Of a stretch of 64,000 bases of DNA, positions 51,727 to 64,000 are shown piece by piece. Below the pieces are notes generated by a model. The model was not told where the DNA came from. It worked only from the letters and a program-made list of their open reading frames with translations, and did not search any database. Location of the stretch: positions 73,442,324 through 73,506,323 of the forward strand of contig NC_037092.1 in the NCBI RefSeq assembly GCF_002994745.2, given 5' to 3'. The DNA is from Rosa chinensis (Eukaryota; Streptophyta; Magnoliopsida; Rosales; Rosaceae). The stretch's first letter is position 1; each line of letters starts with the position of its first letter. Made by a program: the position numbers and the translations under genes.

Positions 51727-52112
51727 ATATCCTCACCTTAGCCTTAGGAACGGATTTTCAGTTTTAGACTACTTTTCGATCACATATTCACATCTTAAGT
51801 TCTTAACCGTTCAGTTTTTAGATCCTAGTCTATAGATCACTTCTACAAATTTTCAGCCAAATTGATAACCGTTAAGGTATCGAACTCGATTAAACAAATG
51901 AACGAACTGAATCTGTCGAACCGGAACCGTTTGTGTTCATTATTGTAAATTGCAGTTCGAATGCCTTAACGATCATCAATTTGGCTGAAATTTTGGAAAG
52001 ATGATCTATACATTAGGATCTAAAAACTGAACGGTTAAGATGTGAATATGTGATAAAAAAAAGTGGTCAAAAACTTGAAATCCGTTCTTAAGCTAAGGGT
52101 AAGGACATCCTT
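51727..52112. mobile_element. Hairpin-forming MITE with ~150-bp inverted arms
   Basis: The left arm (about 51735-51890) is closely inverted in the right arm (about 51950-52105). Shared words include 'atcacatattcacatcttaa', 'accgttcagtttttagatcc' and 'cagccaaattgat'. The loop is only ~60 bp. A transcript would fold into a long near-perfect hairpin. There is no coding capacity. Confidence 0.8.
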
Positions 52113-52129
52113 AGCCAAGAAGGACTGTA

Positions 52130-52174
<45 letters not shown>

Positions 52175-52932
52175 TATGATCAACAAAAAAAAATTTAGTC
52201 TTGGATTACCTATATAACCATTGAGCCACATTTTGAAAAAAATAATAATAATAATGTATTTCTTTTTGTTAAACAAAATAAGGCCATTTTTGGCCCTATT
52301 TGGCTCTTTCAATTCTAGCAACTCGGGACTTTCGGGCAGGTAAGGGCTAGCATATTTAACCCTGGCCTGACCCGGCCCGGCTCAGTTCTAAATTTTATTA
52401 ACTTTGACTAGACCAGCCTTGACCTGACCCTAAGCCCTAAAAATTAGGGTAGCTAGGGTCGACCCTAGCTCGGCCACCGTCCCAGTCTTGCCAATATGGC
52501 ATTTGAATAGTATACTTGCATCTCACATTGGAAAACATGTAAAAGGAGGGAGGTTCCTTCTTAGTTATAAAAGGTACCTCCCTCCTAACATCGTCTCTAA
52601 TAGGGCCTCAAGGCCCAAACATAGTGAAACATAATCAAATGGACGTAGTCTTCCAACATGAAGGTGAACCACTATACATCTCGTGTCTGCACTATCCCTA
52701 ATTCTCTCTATATCGCTTCTATCTAGACCTTTCAATCTAAGTAAAAACAATGACAAAGAGGGAAGGAAGATAGCAAGGCAAAAACCCTAGCAAATAAAAG
52801 ATATTTGAGTATTGTGACTTTTCTTTTGACTCTTTGATGTAGTTACACTCCTCGAGGTTTAATGCTAGAAGTAGTCACATTGGATTGAGTTTAAATTTGG
52901 CTAAGTACATTAGAAATTGAAGTTGTCAAACG
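52113..52932. other. Intergenic DNA with TA microsatellite
   Basis: A TA run lies at 52134-52171. GC-rich 'ggcccggctc' type words lie at 52330-52500. No gene was recognised. Confidence 0.4.
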
Positions 52933-53983
52933 TCCATTCAAATTTTTTTTTTTTTTTTGAATCATACAATTAATCAAGTCTCATTCAAGCCAAAATGACA
53001 CAGATACATACATTCCCTTGCCATATATATGGGCAAGTCTAGGATGTGGCATGTTAGTACCACCTATTAGACAACTAGTGCTGACTTATTCAAAAGCGAG
53101 CCTATAAACTATGAAAATAAACACATAATAAATCGGCTACGTTCAGACCTATGATAAACATATGCGCAGTTATTGGATTAATACTCCTCGGGGATCCCAA
53201 ATAAGAAATCTCATGAAACTAGAGCCCATTTGATTGGTCTACACTTAGGCCATAAACCAACAAACAATCCCAAATGTTTTGGGCACCCAAACCTCACTAA
53301 TTGATTTGGCCCTCCATCTGCATCACCAGCGATCACAACCTAGTCCGCTATCTCAAATATTCTTTATGCTGCACCCCCAAACAGGAGCACAGAGCAATCC
53401 ACCGCCTCTACAGATCGAAGTACGAGACATTTCAGCACTCTGCTTTGAACATCAGGCCTTTATGTCGTCATCCAACCAGAATCGGTCGCCACCCACCTCC
53501 AGACCAACATGATTACCCTCTGCAAATTCAGTCTCCCCCTCCGATCTGCACAAGTTATACTGCGCTCTCCGAGTTATCGGACACCAATCATCAGCAATGT
53601 TCGCCTTGAATCCAATGAGCCATCAAAAGCCCCAAATTCACTCAGGGCCTTCAGGCGTACAGAGCAATTCGGATCTTCTAACCTATTTCCACAAAACTAT
53701 TCGAGAACTCGCTGTAGCCCGATGACATGCCCATAGAGTGGAAGATAGATCCAAATCCATACTTGTACAATTTCATACTAGTGTTCGTCAAAACCGGTCC
53801 ATATTGGAAGGCTGCATAACATCCTCCAATTGCGGGGAGGATAATCCCTCTTAGGATCGGCGCTAGATGCTGATGTTGGAGCCCTACCCCATGGCAGCTA
53901 GGGTTTAGCATTGGTACTGCCTGTTAAGCCTCGTACTTAAAGAAAGTGGCAAGGAAAAATAAGAAATAGAGTTTCCATTCAAA
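52933..53983 (-). mobile_element. Internally deleted LINE, minus strand
   Basis: TCCATTCAAA occurs at 52933-52942, next to a poly-T run (the tail, reversed), and again at 53974-53983. Between them the minus strand begins with a leader and an open frame MLNPSCHGVGLQHQHL near 53911 and ends in typical LINE 3' sequence 'gacttgattaattgtatgat'. Reverse transcriptase is missing, as in the LINE at 12413. The long plus-strand frames here are shadows. Confidence 0.6.
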
Positions 53984-54183
53984 ACCTATATGAGCCATAA
54001 AGCGTCTAAGAATAATGTTACATGAACCATCATTTTAAGTACAACCTGCATCCTATTTTATGTAGTTGATGTAGCATAAAATTCAATCTATTAAAATATT
54101 TCATTATATGTCATATCAGTTGCCACATAAAATGTGCTACATATGGTACCTAGAAAAGTAGTTCATTTAGCATTAATAAATGC

Positions 54184-54184
54184 C

Positions 54185-54219
<35 letters not shown>
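54184..54219. repeat. TA microsatellite
   Basis: A TA dinucleotide run of about 35 bases. A minus-strand frame through it reads Ile-Tyr repeats and is an artefact. Confidence 0.9.
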
Positions 54220-54431
54220 ATCTTGAATAACTTGGAAACTTTAAGACGGCTAGGGTTGAACATCCTCCAATAAATAATGTATCTCTCACACATTAGCAAT
54301 TGAAACAAACATGCATCATTCTCATAAAAAAAAAACACATACGTGCATCATATGATTCATATCTATATATAGCGACATACAAAAACTTCTCGAGTTTTAC
54401 CCGACACTTCAACAATTATAAGCATTGGGTA

Positions 54432-54820
54432 TCAGCACAAGGGACACGTGTGACGGATTTTCAGGCTCTTGATAATACAAGCTAAATGATAATAGTGTTT
54501 GCAAGGCAAACAGGTAATTAGCACTTCAGGACCTTTTGTAAAATCCTGCAAACAAATAGCACAGCAGGGGTTTTGTCTGAGAGTAGCTTCTTCCAAACCA
54601 TAGAGCCTCACTTTCTCCAAATGCTCAATTGATGATGTAGTTGCCGGAGTAGCGTTATTTGTGTTATGAGCAAAACTATAGTATATTGAAGTTTCAATGG
54701 ATTCCCTAATTTCACTTCTAGTCCTACTAATGTAATCGGGATCATCCTCAAAACAACCCAATCTGGCCACAGTCATGTCCACTATTATCACAAGTAGAGG
54801 TAACTCGGGGACGGCTATTC
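54432..54820 (-). pseudogene. RING-H2 zinc-finger (E3 ubiquitin ligase-like) gene, cut by a Copia LTR
   Basis: The minus strand codes for a protein ending in a RING-H2 finger: CCAICLQDFTKGPEVLITC then LPCKHYYHLACIIKSLKIRH and TCPLC, followed at once by a stop. All eight zinc ligands are present, and the usual residues after CPLC are missing. RING-H2 proteins of this type transfer ubiquitin from an E2 enzyme to substrates. Upstream the protein reads GCFEDDPDYISRTRSEIRES and has a hydrophobic start PLLVIIVDM. The coding region meets the Copia LTR at 54820/54821, and no gene start is visible beyond it. The nearest methionine after the break is in VIIVDMTVARLG, so a shortened product starting there is conceivable. 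Confidence 0.7.
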
Positions 54821-55178
54821 TGTTGGAAAAGTAAACCAAGCCTTATTTAAATAATTGCCTCTCCTATTGTAATAGTTACCTAGTTAAGTACTTTAGTGTG
54901 GTACTGTTGTTTGGAGTGGCTCTAGGTGGACTATTCTAGGCTGCTGTCCTTTTTGGCGTAAAATACTTTAGCATGCTGGATCTTTGGGTTTAGAGCAGCT
55001 CTTGCCTTAAACTATTAGTTGTTGATGCACAACTATTATATATGGTTGTGCCTCTTGTACTTTTGGCTGTAAAGGGTGTAAGAGAGTGATTAATGATATG
55101 TTCCCTTGTTGCTCCAGTACTCTTGACTTTGTGTGTGTGTGATAGATTTGCTGGTGTGATTTGTGTATTGTTTCTACA
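54821..55178 (+). repeat. 5' LTR of a truncated Copia element
   Basis: Starts TGTTGGAAAAGTAAACC and ends TTGTTTCTACA (358 bp). A near-standard primer-binding site follows. No matching 3' LTR was found in the window. Confidence 0.8.
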
Positions 55179-55180
55179 TC

Positions 55181-55192
55181 TGGAATCAGAGC
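55181..55192 (+). other. Copia primer-binding site
   Basis: TGGAATCAGAGC differs by one base from TGGTATCAGAGC, the plant initiator tRNA-Met site used by most Copia elements. Confidence 0.8.
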
Positions 55193-55249
55193 TGGTACAG
55201 TAGAGCAGGTACAGAGAGAGCAAGTATAGTAAAGCAGGTGTAGCGATCG

Positions 55250-55788
55250 ATGGCGAACCGAGGGAATGATTTTCCTCAATGCCCAGTTGGTAAATTTGAT
55301 GGGAAAGGGAACTTCCAGCACTGGAGATCGCAGATGGAGCTCTTCTTCAAAATAATGGAGTATACAGAGGTGGTGATCAATGGATTTACAGATCCAGGAG
55401 ACCAAGCAAATCTCACACAAAATCAGAGGGAGGAACTGATTCGAAACAGGAAGAAAGATAGCAGAGCCCTGATGTATATTTATGGAGCAATTTATTTTGA
55501 AATCTATGAGAAGATTGCACATGTTACCACATCGAAGGAGGCCTGGGATTGTCTTATCAATACCTTTGTAGGAAGAGATAAAGTGAAAAAGGTGAGATTG
55601 CAGACTCTACGATGACATTTCGAGCTTCTTCAGATGGAGAAAAAAGAAAGTATCTCCGATTACTTTGCAAGAACATTGGCCATTGTCAACCAAATGAAGG
55701 TCAATGGGGAGGTTATCAAAGAACTCCAGATTGTGGAGAAAATCCTTTGAACCTTGACGGAACGGTTTGAAGGAAAGGTCACAGCCAT
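55250..55788 (+). pseudogene. Copia gag, truncated
   Basis: Starts MANRGNDFPQCPVGKFDGKG and continues with FQHWRSQMELFF, typical of UBN2-family Copia gag. A stop at 55613 is followed in frame by HFELLQMEKKESISDYFART, and another stop lies near 55750. Gag then ends abruptly where CACTA-type terminal sequence begins at about 55789. No protease, integrase or reverse transcriptase of this element is present. Confidence 0.85.
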
Positions 55789-56689
55789 TACTATGCCAAA
55801 AAACTTATCAGACGACAGACAAAAACTATTGTGTGATTTGGAGTGCCACCGTTGTAGAGCGAGTCGTTGTGTGTTTAAAATTTAGACAATGGTGGAACAC
55901 AGTTGTCTGAGAAACAAACAGGCAACGGGTATGTGTTATAACTGTTGTGTGATGGCTCGACAGATGACTCGGCAGATGTCATGCGCATCTGCGCAGCAGT
56001 TGAACCGCTGCATTCAGACAACAGTGCTTGGTTTCAAGCTGTTGTATGTTAAGCATATCAGACAACATACTTTTATTTTTTGTGTTGTCTGATTGATCCT
56101 CAAACTTCAGTGCTTGGACTATATTTGTTGTATGATCAACATTTGGGACAACGGAGTTCAATTGCAATTGTTGTATGATTTAGTTTTTGGACAACAGAGT
56201 TCAATTGCTTCTATTGTGTGAGTATGAATTAGAAGACAGTGGTTTGTTAAAAACGGATGTGTGATATGAATGATTGCATTGTATGTTTGTCTCAATTTTG
56301 GCCATTCAGACAACGGGCGGTTGTCATTATATACAATTTGTTGACTAATCATTTGAACATCTCATTCCTGAATTAAATTGTGCATCTATTTGGTCCATTT
56401 ACCAAATGAACAGTAGTGCATCAAATATAACCATTGCAAACCATCAACTATAAACATTGCAAACCACTAATCATTGAAGCCAACATTTTAAGCAAGAAAA
56501 GCATTCTAGTGCATGCCCATCTACTGGGACGTCAAAAAGCTGATACATATATATATATATATGTATTGTTTCAAAACATGCCACACATGGTGCATGACAA
56601 TTTACCAGCAGAGAAGCACAAAAAAGATGCTTTCCTTAGCAAAAATGTACCAACAACAAGCGCGCTACTTCATGGCTCATGCACATATG

Positions 56690-57200
56690 TGTTGACAACA
56701 AACTTCCCCCAGTCATTTCGCACTTGATCAATATCCGCTTGGGTGTATTGGCTGCTGCCTCTCCTCTCCCACTGAAATTGATTTATTATATCAAAGGGAT
56801 TACTTAATCATTTTGGTGAATAAGGCATGGACATAATAACAAAGTTATGAGAAATTGAGTCCAGTGACTATAATTATAGCTATGTTGATACCTTGGAAGG
56901 AAACAATGACAAATCTTTATCCTCAATGATATCTCTCATGTATCGCATGATAAAGTACCAGCACTCCTTATTGCTAGTTTGGGGAGGAATGCCCCAAAGA
57001 CAAGTAAATGAATCAATAATGAAATACTGTTTTCTGGAGAGTATAAGTGGTGAAACTGCTTACAGCCAAATTTTTCCATTGGATTGAACTCCGGCCTTGC
57101 CTATTTTGTTCAGCATTATACATACGCATAGCACTATACCAAAACAACAATATGATCAATGATGTAGGAAAGGAGGCAACAAGTGTATTAAACAAATTTC
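56690..57200 (-). pseudogene. Ulp1-like (C48) peptidase relic of the CACTA element
   Basis: The minus strand reads MYNAEQNRQGRSSIQW, then WGIPPQTSNKECWYFIMRYM with RDIIEDKDLSL, then after a splice GSSQYTQADIDQVRNDWGKF. This matches the C-terminal part of Ulp1/SUMO-protease-like domains that many plant transposons carry, where the usual word is ECGYYVMRFM and the Cys is catalytic. Here the Cys is kept but the following Gly is Trp. Stops lie upstream, and the N-terminal half with the catalytic His was not found. Confidence 0.65.
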
Positions 57201-57244
57201 ATAAATTTGAGGCATGTGTGATCAATATGTAAACGAGCGACTTA

Positions 57245-58045
57245 CGTTTCCATGATAGACATCTAATCTCCTATGAGTAAGCGTCTTTTTGGCGGATCCA
57301 TAAATATTTGCATCCACCTCAAGTTCAACTTCGCGTTTGTTTTCATGCAAGTGCCAAGCCTAAGAAGCAAGAACATGTGAAACTACGCTGTAGATAACAA
57401 GAAGCTAGCGATACACATTATGATGAACTCATGAACCTAAGTTTTAGAGGCAGAATCACTAAAACAATGGACATATCAAGAGTAAATTGAAAATTTCAAG
57501 AGGTACATAAATAAAGTTATTACCCATTCGAGAAGATAAATCATCTCGCCTTCCAAGCTCTGATCAGAATTTGGCCTACCACTGACAATTTCTAGAGCAA
57601 GAACACCAAGGGCAAACACATCAGTCTTCTCTGTCAGGCGTCCACACATGGCTTATTCCGGTGCAAGATACCCACTGCATTATAATTGACAATAATAACG
57701 TCGATTACTTGTCATGGCTGAACATATTTGTACAACAAAAAGGAAATGCTAAACCATTAATATTTCAAAAGAAAAATAGTCAAGGTGACAAAGTAAAGAT
57801 CTCACATACATTGTTCCCGCAATAAGAGTACTGATGTGGGTCTTTTTATCATCATAAAGCTTGGCCAAACCGAAATCTGATATTTTTTTGGGACGAGATT
57901 AGAGTCAAGCAGAATATTACTAGCCTTCACATCTGTGTACAATTCGTACCCTTGATTCCTCATGGAGATAAGTCAAACCTTTAGCCACGCCCAAGCATAT
58001 ATCAAATCTCGATGACCAATCAAGATTCAAACTTCTTTTTCCTGC
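57245..58045 (-). pseudogene. Captured receptor-like kinase fragment (LRR VIII type)
   Basis: Minus-strand pieces in order: [19 protein letters not shown] with [13 protein letters not shown] at 57950-58045; KISDFGLAKLYDDKKTHIST at 57800-57900, holding the DFG motif; GRLTEKTDVFALGVLALEIV and SGRPNSD at 57530-57670; and AWHLHENKREVELEVD at 57300-57360. These are kinase subdomains VI-XI of the plant LRR VIII-2 receptor kinases. The HRD region is broken by a frameshift, and the activation segment has a stop where APEY is expected. Intron-like gaps remain between pieces, so the capture was at DNA level. There is no extracellular part. Confidence 0.75.
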
Positions 58046-58149
58046 TTTCATATTTATATATATATATATATGTCAAAATTAATATAAATCATTAGTTCAA
58101 ATATTTGAAGTACCTAAGGCTGTAATAAATCAATTGACAATGTGTTTCT

Positions 58150-58810
58150 ACTGGATTTTCTCTTTCAGGTTTTGACACAATTTGGATTTTCTACTGGATT
58201 CATATACTTGGTTGCTATCATCCTAAAGTCAGCAAAGCTTTCTGCAAGAGTAAAGATTTGGTCATTTTGGTGAATAGGTGGATTTACCTTTGGCCCTCAT
58301 CTCTCTTCAAACACTTGTCTGCTTGTGCTCGTAATTATATTTGGTTTGGGAACTTGGCTATTAAAAAGATTGTCACCTTTTCTTGGCGGCAAGTCTGTGC
58401 TCCTAAGGAAGAAGCTGGCCTTGGTTTACGTGATCTTAAATCCAATAACACTGTTGTCTTCTAAGTTTAGGCTGGAATGTTTTCACATCTGTATCCTTAT
58501 GGAGCTCTTTTGCATGCACTCATTTCTCTATTTGTCGTCAAATGAAGTATAGATATTTTGGTTCTTCAATTTGGCATGGTTTAAAGGCTATTCTTCCACT
58601 AATTTTCCAGAATTCCAGATGGCTTGTAGGAGATGGTAAATCTATCATGTTTTGGTCAAATCGTTGGCTCGATACTCCTCTGCTTGACAAGCTTCAAGCT
58701 CAACACTTTCCTGCACCGTTAATGACTAAAGTGGAGTCTTTTGTATCTGGTCAGCAATGGGTATTACCAAATAGCTTTATTAAGCTAACTTTGGTTTTTC
58801 TGTGTTGATA
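58150..58810 (+). pseudogene. LINE reverse-transcriptase-region fragment nested in the CACTA element
   Basis: The plus strand reads SLFKHLSACARNYIWFGN then FSWRQVCAPKEEAGLGLRDL, then after frame changes IFQNSRWLVGDGKSIMFWSN and RWLDTPLLD. These are the characteristic words between the reverse transcriptase and the zinc-binding RVT region of plant L1-type LINEs. Stops and frameshifts are frequent, and neither LINE end was identified. Confidence 0.75.
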
Positions 58811-59569
58811 TTACAGATTCTCAGGGTACAAAGAGCAAAGTAAATGAAAGCAAGTGCAAAAAGGTCCTACAGAAAGAGAGCAAAAAGCTCCTACAGAATT
58901 AGTGCTTGGAAGCTTCCAAAACTAGACTCCAATGAGGCCATGAGAGCAGCAAAGCTTGCAAAGCTACTCTTTTATGTAAATTTATGGATGTATATTGCTA
59001 GAAGAGTACTATTAGATGTACTTCTTTTGTGGATAAAAGATTACATTTACACAATCCATTTTGGTGCATGATGTGGATTGAATTATAACAATTTCTTCTA
59101 TATATTGATCAATTACTGTTAATTTGGACATTTTTGATTCCGCTTCCAGCATATATAATGCATTGAATCATTCTTTTAGTACAACAATAATCACACAAAA
59201 CTGTCATATGTACACAATATTTACAATAGCCTCAAAATTAAAACTGTCGTCTGAATGCAAAACAGATCACGGATGCTATGAAAAAACTATTGTGTGAATA
59301 ACAGTCACACAACGGTTATAAAAAAATAAAAATAAAAAATAAAAAAAGACTTCTGAATCACAATCACACAACGGGTTTTTAAGTTGCCTGTTGTCTGAGT
59401 AACGTTCACACAACAGTTAATGTTGTCAACATGGATCGAGTTCTTCAGACGACGGTTCTCTAAATCATGTTTCATCAGACGGCAGCAAGATATACGACAA
59501 TCAGCTCCGTATCATACGACAGTTTTTAGCCGTCGTCTGATTCAATTTTTGTACTAGTGTCGTTTTCCA

Positions 59570-60070
59570 TCTCTTCTTCTTCCCCTCTCTTACAGACTTT
59601 CTCATTACTCTTTCTCTCTTTGTTTCTCTCACTCTCTTTAGTTGAAGAGTTATTGTTCCAATTTTTTATAGTAGGAGTTGAGATTTGAGATATAAGGATG
59701 GGGTTTTGATTTTAGATTTGGGAAATTCTCCCTTTCTTCGCGTATAGAAAGGGTAAAGTTTGTTGCAGGGGTCTATATTTCTATTTGCCATTAGAAAGGT
59801 TAAAGCTCGATCCTTTTGTACTATATCAAGTTTTATACCATACGTATTCTGCTATGTGGTTTTAGCAATTGCAAATTGCAATTCTGTAATTGTCATAAAA
59901 TTCAAGTCTGCAATGAAGCATCCTCCAAACTTGGAAATATAATAGGCATAAACAATTAAATACCAGCTTCCCATAAATCACAACAAGACACAAATAGTGA
60001 GAGAAGAAACAAAGAGAGAGAAGGAGTAGGAGAATCAAAGAAGAAGATAAAGACGGAAGACAACTCAATA
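59570..60070. repeat. Imperfect inverted repeat of pyrimidine/purine tracts
   Basis: The CT-rich tract at 59572-59640 ('ctctttgtttctctcac') is inverted as a GA-rich tract at about 59998-60060 ('gagagaagaaacaaagagag'). The simple composition makes the match less meaningful. It may be a foldback element or chance. Open frames inside are not convincing. Confidence 0.3.
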
Positions 60071-60272
60071 GTTTTGATTTTTCTCTTTCAATTTTTTCGA
60101 AGGGCATAATGGGATATAAATGTTTACAAAAATTTGAGGAAGTCTACATGCTAAATGTGGAGGTATGAATCGAACCACTCTTACAATACAACATTCACTG
60201 AGAACATTCAAATTGAAGTCCCTCATCTTTACTATTAAACATAAAAACACCATTGTATTGGAAAGGGGAGGA

Positions 60273-60303
<31 letters not shown>

Positions 60304-60499
60304 TCTCCATTGTCCAAAACTATAGCAATACGGGACCAAACAAATAATTTTTGGGCTCTATTGTATTGTCAGTTATGCATCTACAATTCTACATGCCTAG
60401 TGTTATTTACTTTTTCACTTCTCAATGAAGAATTACCATAGTAGATTTCAATTTGGAGAAGGAAGTTTCTATATTATTCATGGAAGATATTTAAGAGTA

Positions 60500-61981
60500 G
60501 GGTTTTTTGCACCAACAGTGTCTGGACACTCAGGTGACTGACAATATGATACCCGAACTTACAAAGTTATCAAAATGATACCCAAATTTAATTTTTCGTA
60601 TCAACGTCATACCTGCTATCAATTTCCGTCACGTTTCCGTCAATTTTGACCACATGCGAGACACGTGAGTCCTATAATGAGGGCAAAAAAGTCTTTTCCC
60701 CTCTATTAAATCCTAAATGAATAAATTCAAAATTAAAAATAAAACTGAATTTTTTTTTACTTTGTTTATTAACCAAAGATCCCAATCGGTGATTCTCAAA
60801 AAATAAGAAAAAAAGATCCCAATCGGTGGGGAGAGGTTTTTTGCGTTTTCTTTGTCGACTCGCTGACTGCGAGTGTGGATCGGGTTGGGTTGCCGCAGTG
60901 GTGGATCAGGTTGCTGCAGCGGTGGTCAGGTTGGTCTCGAACGCCCAAACCTAGGGCTGAGAAGACCGGAACTGGGCCAGGGACGAACATGAGTTCCGGC
61001 AAGTCGAGGTTGAACTGCGGCGAGGAGGGGAAAGAGGTTATCTTTTTTGAACCCATGACGCCGGCTTCGGGTCTTTTAGGGAATGGTGAGGCGGTTACTG
61101 ACCTGGTGGTGTTCGTTTGTCAAGTCGCGAAGTGAGGAAGGAGAATCGAAGGGGAGAAGCTTCATGGATTTCCGGCGAGCTTTCTAGATTCCGGCCGTTT
61201 AATTCGAGACCTTCAACCGGTGGCCGTAGCTTCCTCTTGACGTCGTGGACGTCCTTGTGGTGTCGGATTGTCCCAACAACGAAGCATGAGTGAGAATCGA
61301 AGGAGAGATGGTGTAGGGATTTCACGGTGAGTTTTCTTCCTTTTCCGGCGACCTTCGATTTCAATTGAGATATCAAAATTGGTCTACTTGTCGAGCTCTA
61401 CATGCTTCTACACTTGAATTTCAGTTTGGTTGAGATTTGGAGAAATTGGGATTTTTTGCAAGTTCGGCCACTGTGTGTTGCAGGTTCGGCCACCGTGTGT
61501 GGCTACTATGCACGTCGGTGATTTAGTCTATTTTGGTCATTTCCCATTGCTTTGATCACTTCTACTAGCATAATTAACCGAAATTGAAGAAGTGAGTGGG
61601 TAGAAGACAAATCACTAGAGTTGAGAGAAGTGCCCTTCGAAGAGATGGATCCTCCTCGAATACAAAACTGGTTACCTTAAAGAGAGAGATAATTTAAGGA
61701 ATTGAGTATTCTTAAAAAAAAAATAAATAAATAAATAAATATAATAATAATAATAATAAATAAAGAAAAAAGAAATTTAGGGCAAATCGGACTTTTTAGC
61801 CTCATTTAACGAGTCACGTGCATAGCACGTGATTAGATTGACGGAAATGTGACGGAGATTGACAGCAGGTACGACGTTGATACGAAAAATTGAGTCTGGG
61901 TATCATTTTGATAACTTTGTAAGTTCGGGTATCATATTGTCAATCACCTGAGTGTCCAGACACTGTTGGTGCAAAAAACCC
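60500..61981. mobile_element. Mutator-like (MULE) element upstream of the second BSK gene
   Basis: TTAAGAGTA flanks both ends exactly (60491-60499 and 61982-61990), a 9-bp target duplication. The inverted ends extend about 180 bp with high similarity, starting GGGTTTTTTGCACCAACAGT. Shared words inside the arms include 'tgtctggacactcagg', 'acttacaaagttatcaaaat' and 'gacggaa'. The 1.1-kb interior is GC-rich at 60840-61340, has no transposase and no domain I recognise. A TAAA/TAA-rich run lies at 61715-61770. The right end is 300 bp from the BSK start codon. Confidence 0.88.
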
Positions 61982-61990
61982 TTAAGAGTA

Positions 61991-62281
61991 ATATGGTATT
62001 AGCGCGTAAGACTACGTTGACTTATGATGGAGACTTTGCAGGAAGGCCCGCCTTGACTTTGCATGTGCTTCTGCGTTTCAACTCCTTTGAACCTTCTTAG
62101 CGAAATCCTTTCCATTTTTCAACTCCGAACCTTCGTACTAAACTTACACATAGAAATTTCCGGTCATTTGCCAAGAGCCTCAAACCTTCTCACTCTCTCT
62201 GCGTTTTTGGAGGTAGTGGGAGTTGAAAGAGAGCCAAACGCCTCAAACCATATCACTCTCTTCGCTTTTATAGAGATAGAA
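61991..62281 (+). promoter_or_regulatory. Upstream region of the second BSK gene
   Basis: Only 291 bases separate the MULE target duplication from the start codon. An earlier reading frame through this region (62063-62449) continues into the gene in another frame and is not used. No clear TATA box was seen. Confidence 0.35.

Positions 62282-64000
<1,719 letters not shown>

Larger units (their letters stand above)
55789..59559. mobile_element. CACTA (En/Spm)-like element, composite, no transposase
   Basis: The right end is GTACTAGTG at 59551-59559, the inverted form of CACTAGTAC. The left end reads TACTATGCCAAAAA, one base off CACTA. The next ~30 bases of each end match as inverted repeats, both including 'atcagacgac'. 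Subterminal regions on both sides hold many copies of 'ttgtgtgat', 'gttgtctga', 'gacaacag' and 'cacacaacgg', as expected of CACTA subterminal repeats. No 3-bp target duplication was seen (CAT left, TCG right), so one end may have been rearranged. Inside are an Ulp1-like relic, a receptor-kinase fragment and a LINE fragment. Confidence 0.75.

Noticed and set aside
53279..53736. Plus-strand frames of 75-102 codons
   Set aside because: They are antisense shadows of a minus-strand LINE leader bounded by a target duplication and poly-A tail.
59760..60107. Small hydrophobic frames between the CACTA element and the MULE
   Set aside because: They lie in an imperfect inverted repeat of simple composition and have no recognisable domain.

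Overview
This is nuclear DNA from a flowering plant, almost certainly a eudicot. The grounds are AT-rich sequence, intron-containing genes, a light-harvesting chlorophyll a/b gene, a brassinosteroid-signalling-kinase (BSK) gene and many nested plant transposons. The mix would suit a Rosaceae-type genome, but that is only an impression; the sequence alone does not fix the species.

Layout. 1-3.2 kb is gene-poor and carries one short internally repetitive element. 3.2-6.7 kb holds a complete ten-exon BSK gene. 8-15 kb is decayed repeat DNA: a dead Copia gag-pol, MITEs, an internally deleted LINE, and a relic of the last BSK exon. 15.8-24.8 kb is an intact, apparently very young LTR element of Athila/Gypsy type that encodes only gag-protease and has no pol. 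25-34 kb contains a hAT-type element with an 8-bp target duplication and a complete but coding-dead Copia element inserted in a ~238-bp tandem repeat. 34.7-39.2 kb has a frameshifted gene relic and two Mutator-like (MULE) elements. 41.9-42.6 kb is an Lhcb1-type gene broken by an apparent 89-nt deletion. 42.9-46.4 kb is a duplicated, decayed cluster of DUF674-family genes. 47.1-50 kb (minus strand) is a gene of unknown function whose first exon is tandemly duplicated and whose second exon contains a solo LTR. 51.7-54 kb has a long hairpin element and another internally deleted LINE. At 54.4-59.6 kb a RING-H2 gene is cut by a truncated Copia element, which abuts a CACTA-like element carrying an Ulp1-like peptidase relic, a receptor-kinase fragment and a LINE fragment. 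60.5-62.0 kb is a third MULE. At 62.3 kb a second, diverged BSK gene begins and runs off the window.

How it fits together. Few genes look functional: the first BSK is complete and the second looks intact as far as it is visible. BSKs are membrane-anchored, kinase-like substrates of the brassinosteroid receptor. The two genes plus the exon relic indicate local BSK duplication later pushed apart by transposons. I found no undescribed multi-gene system. The most unusual items are the pol-less gag-protease element, the composite CACTA element and the deleted Lhcb1 gene.
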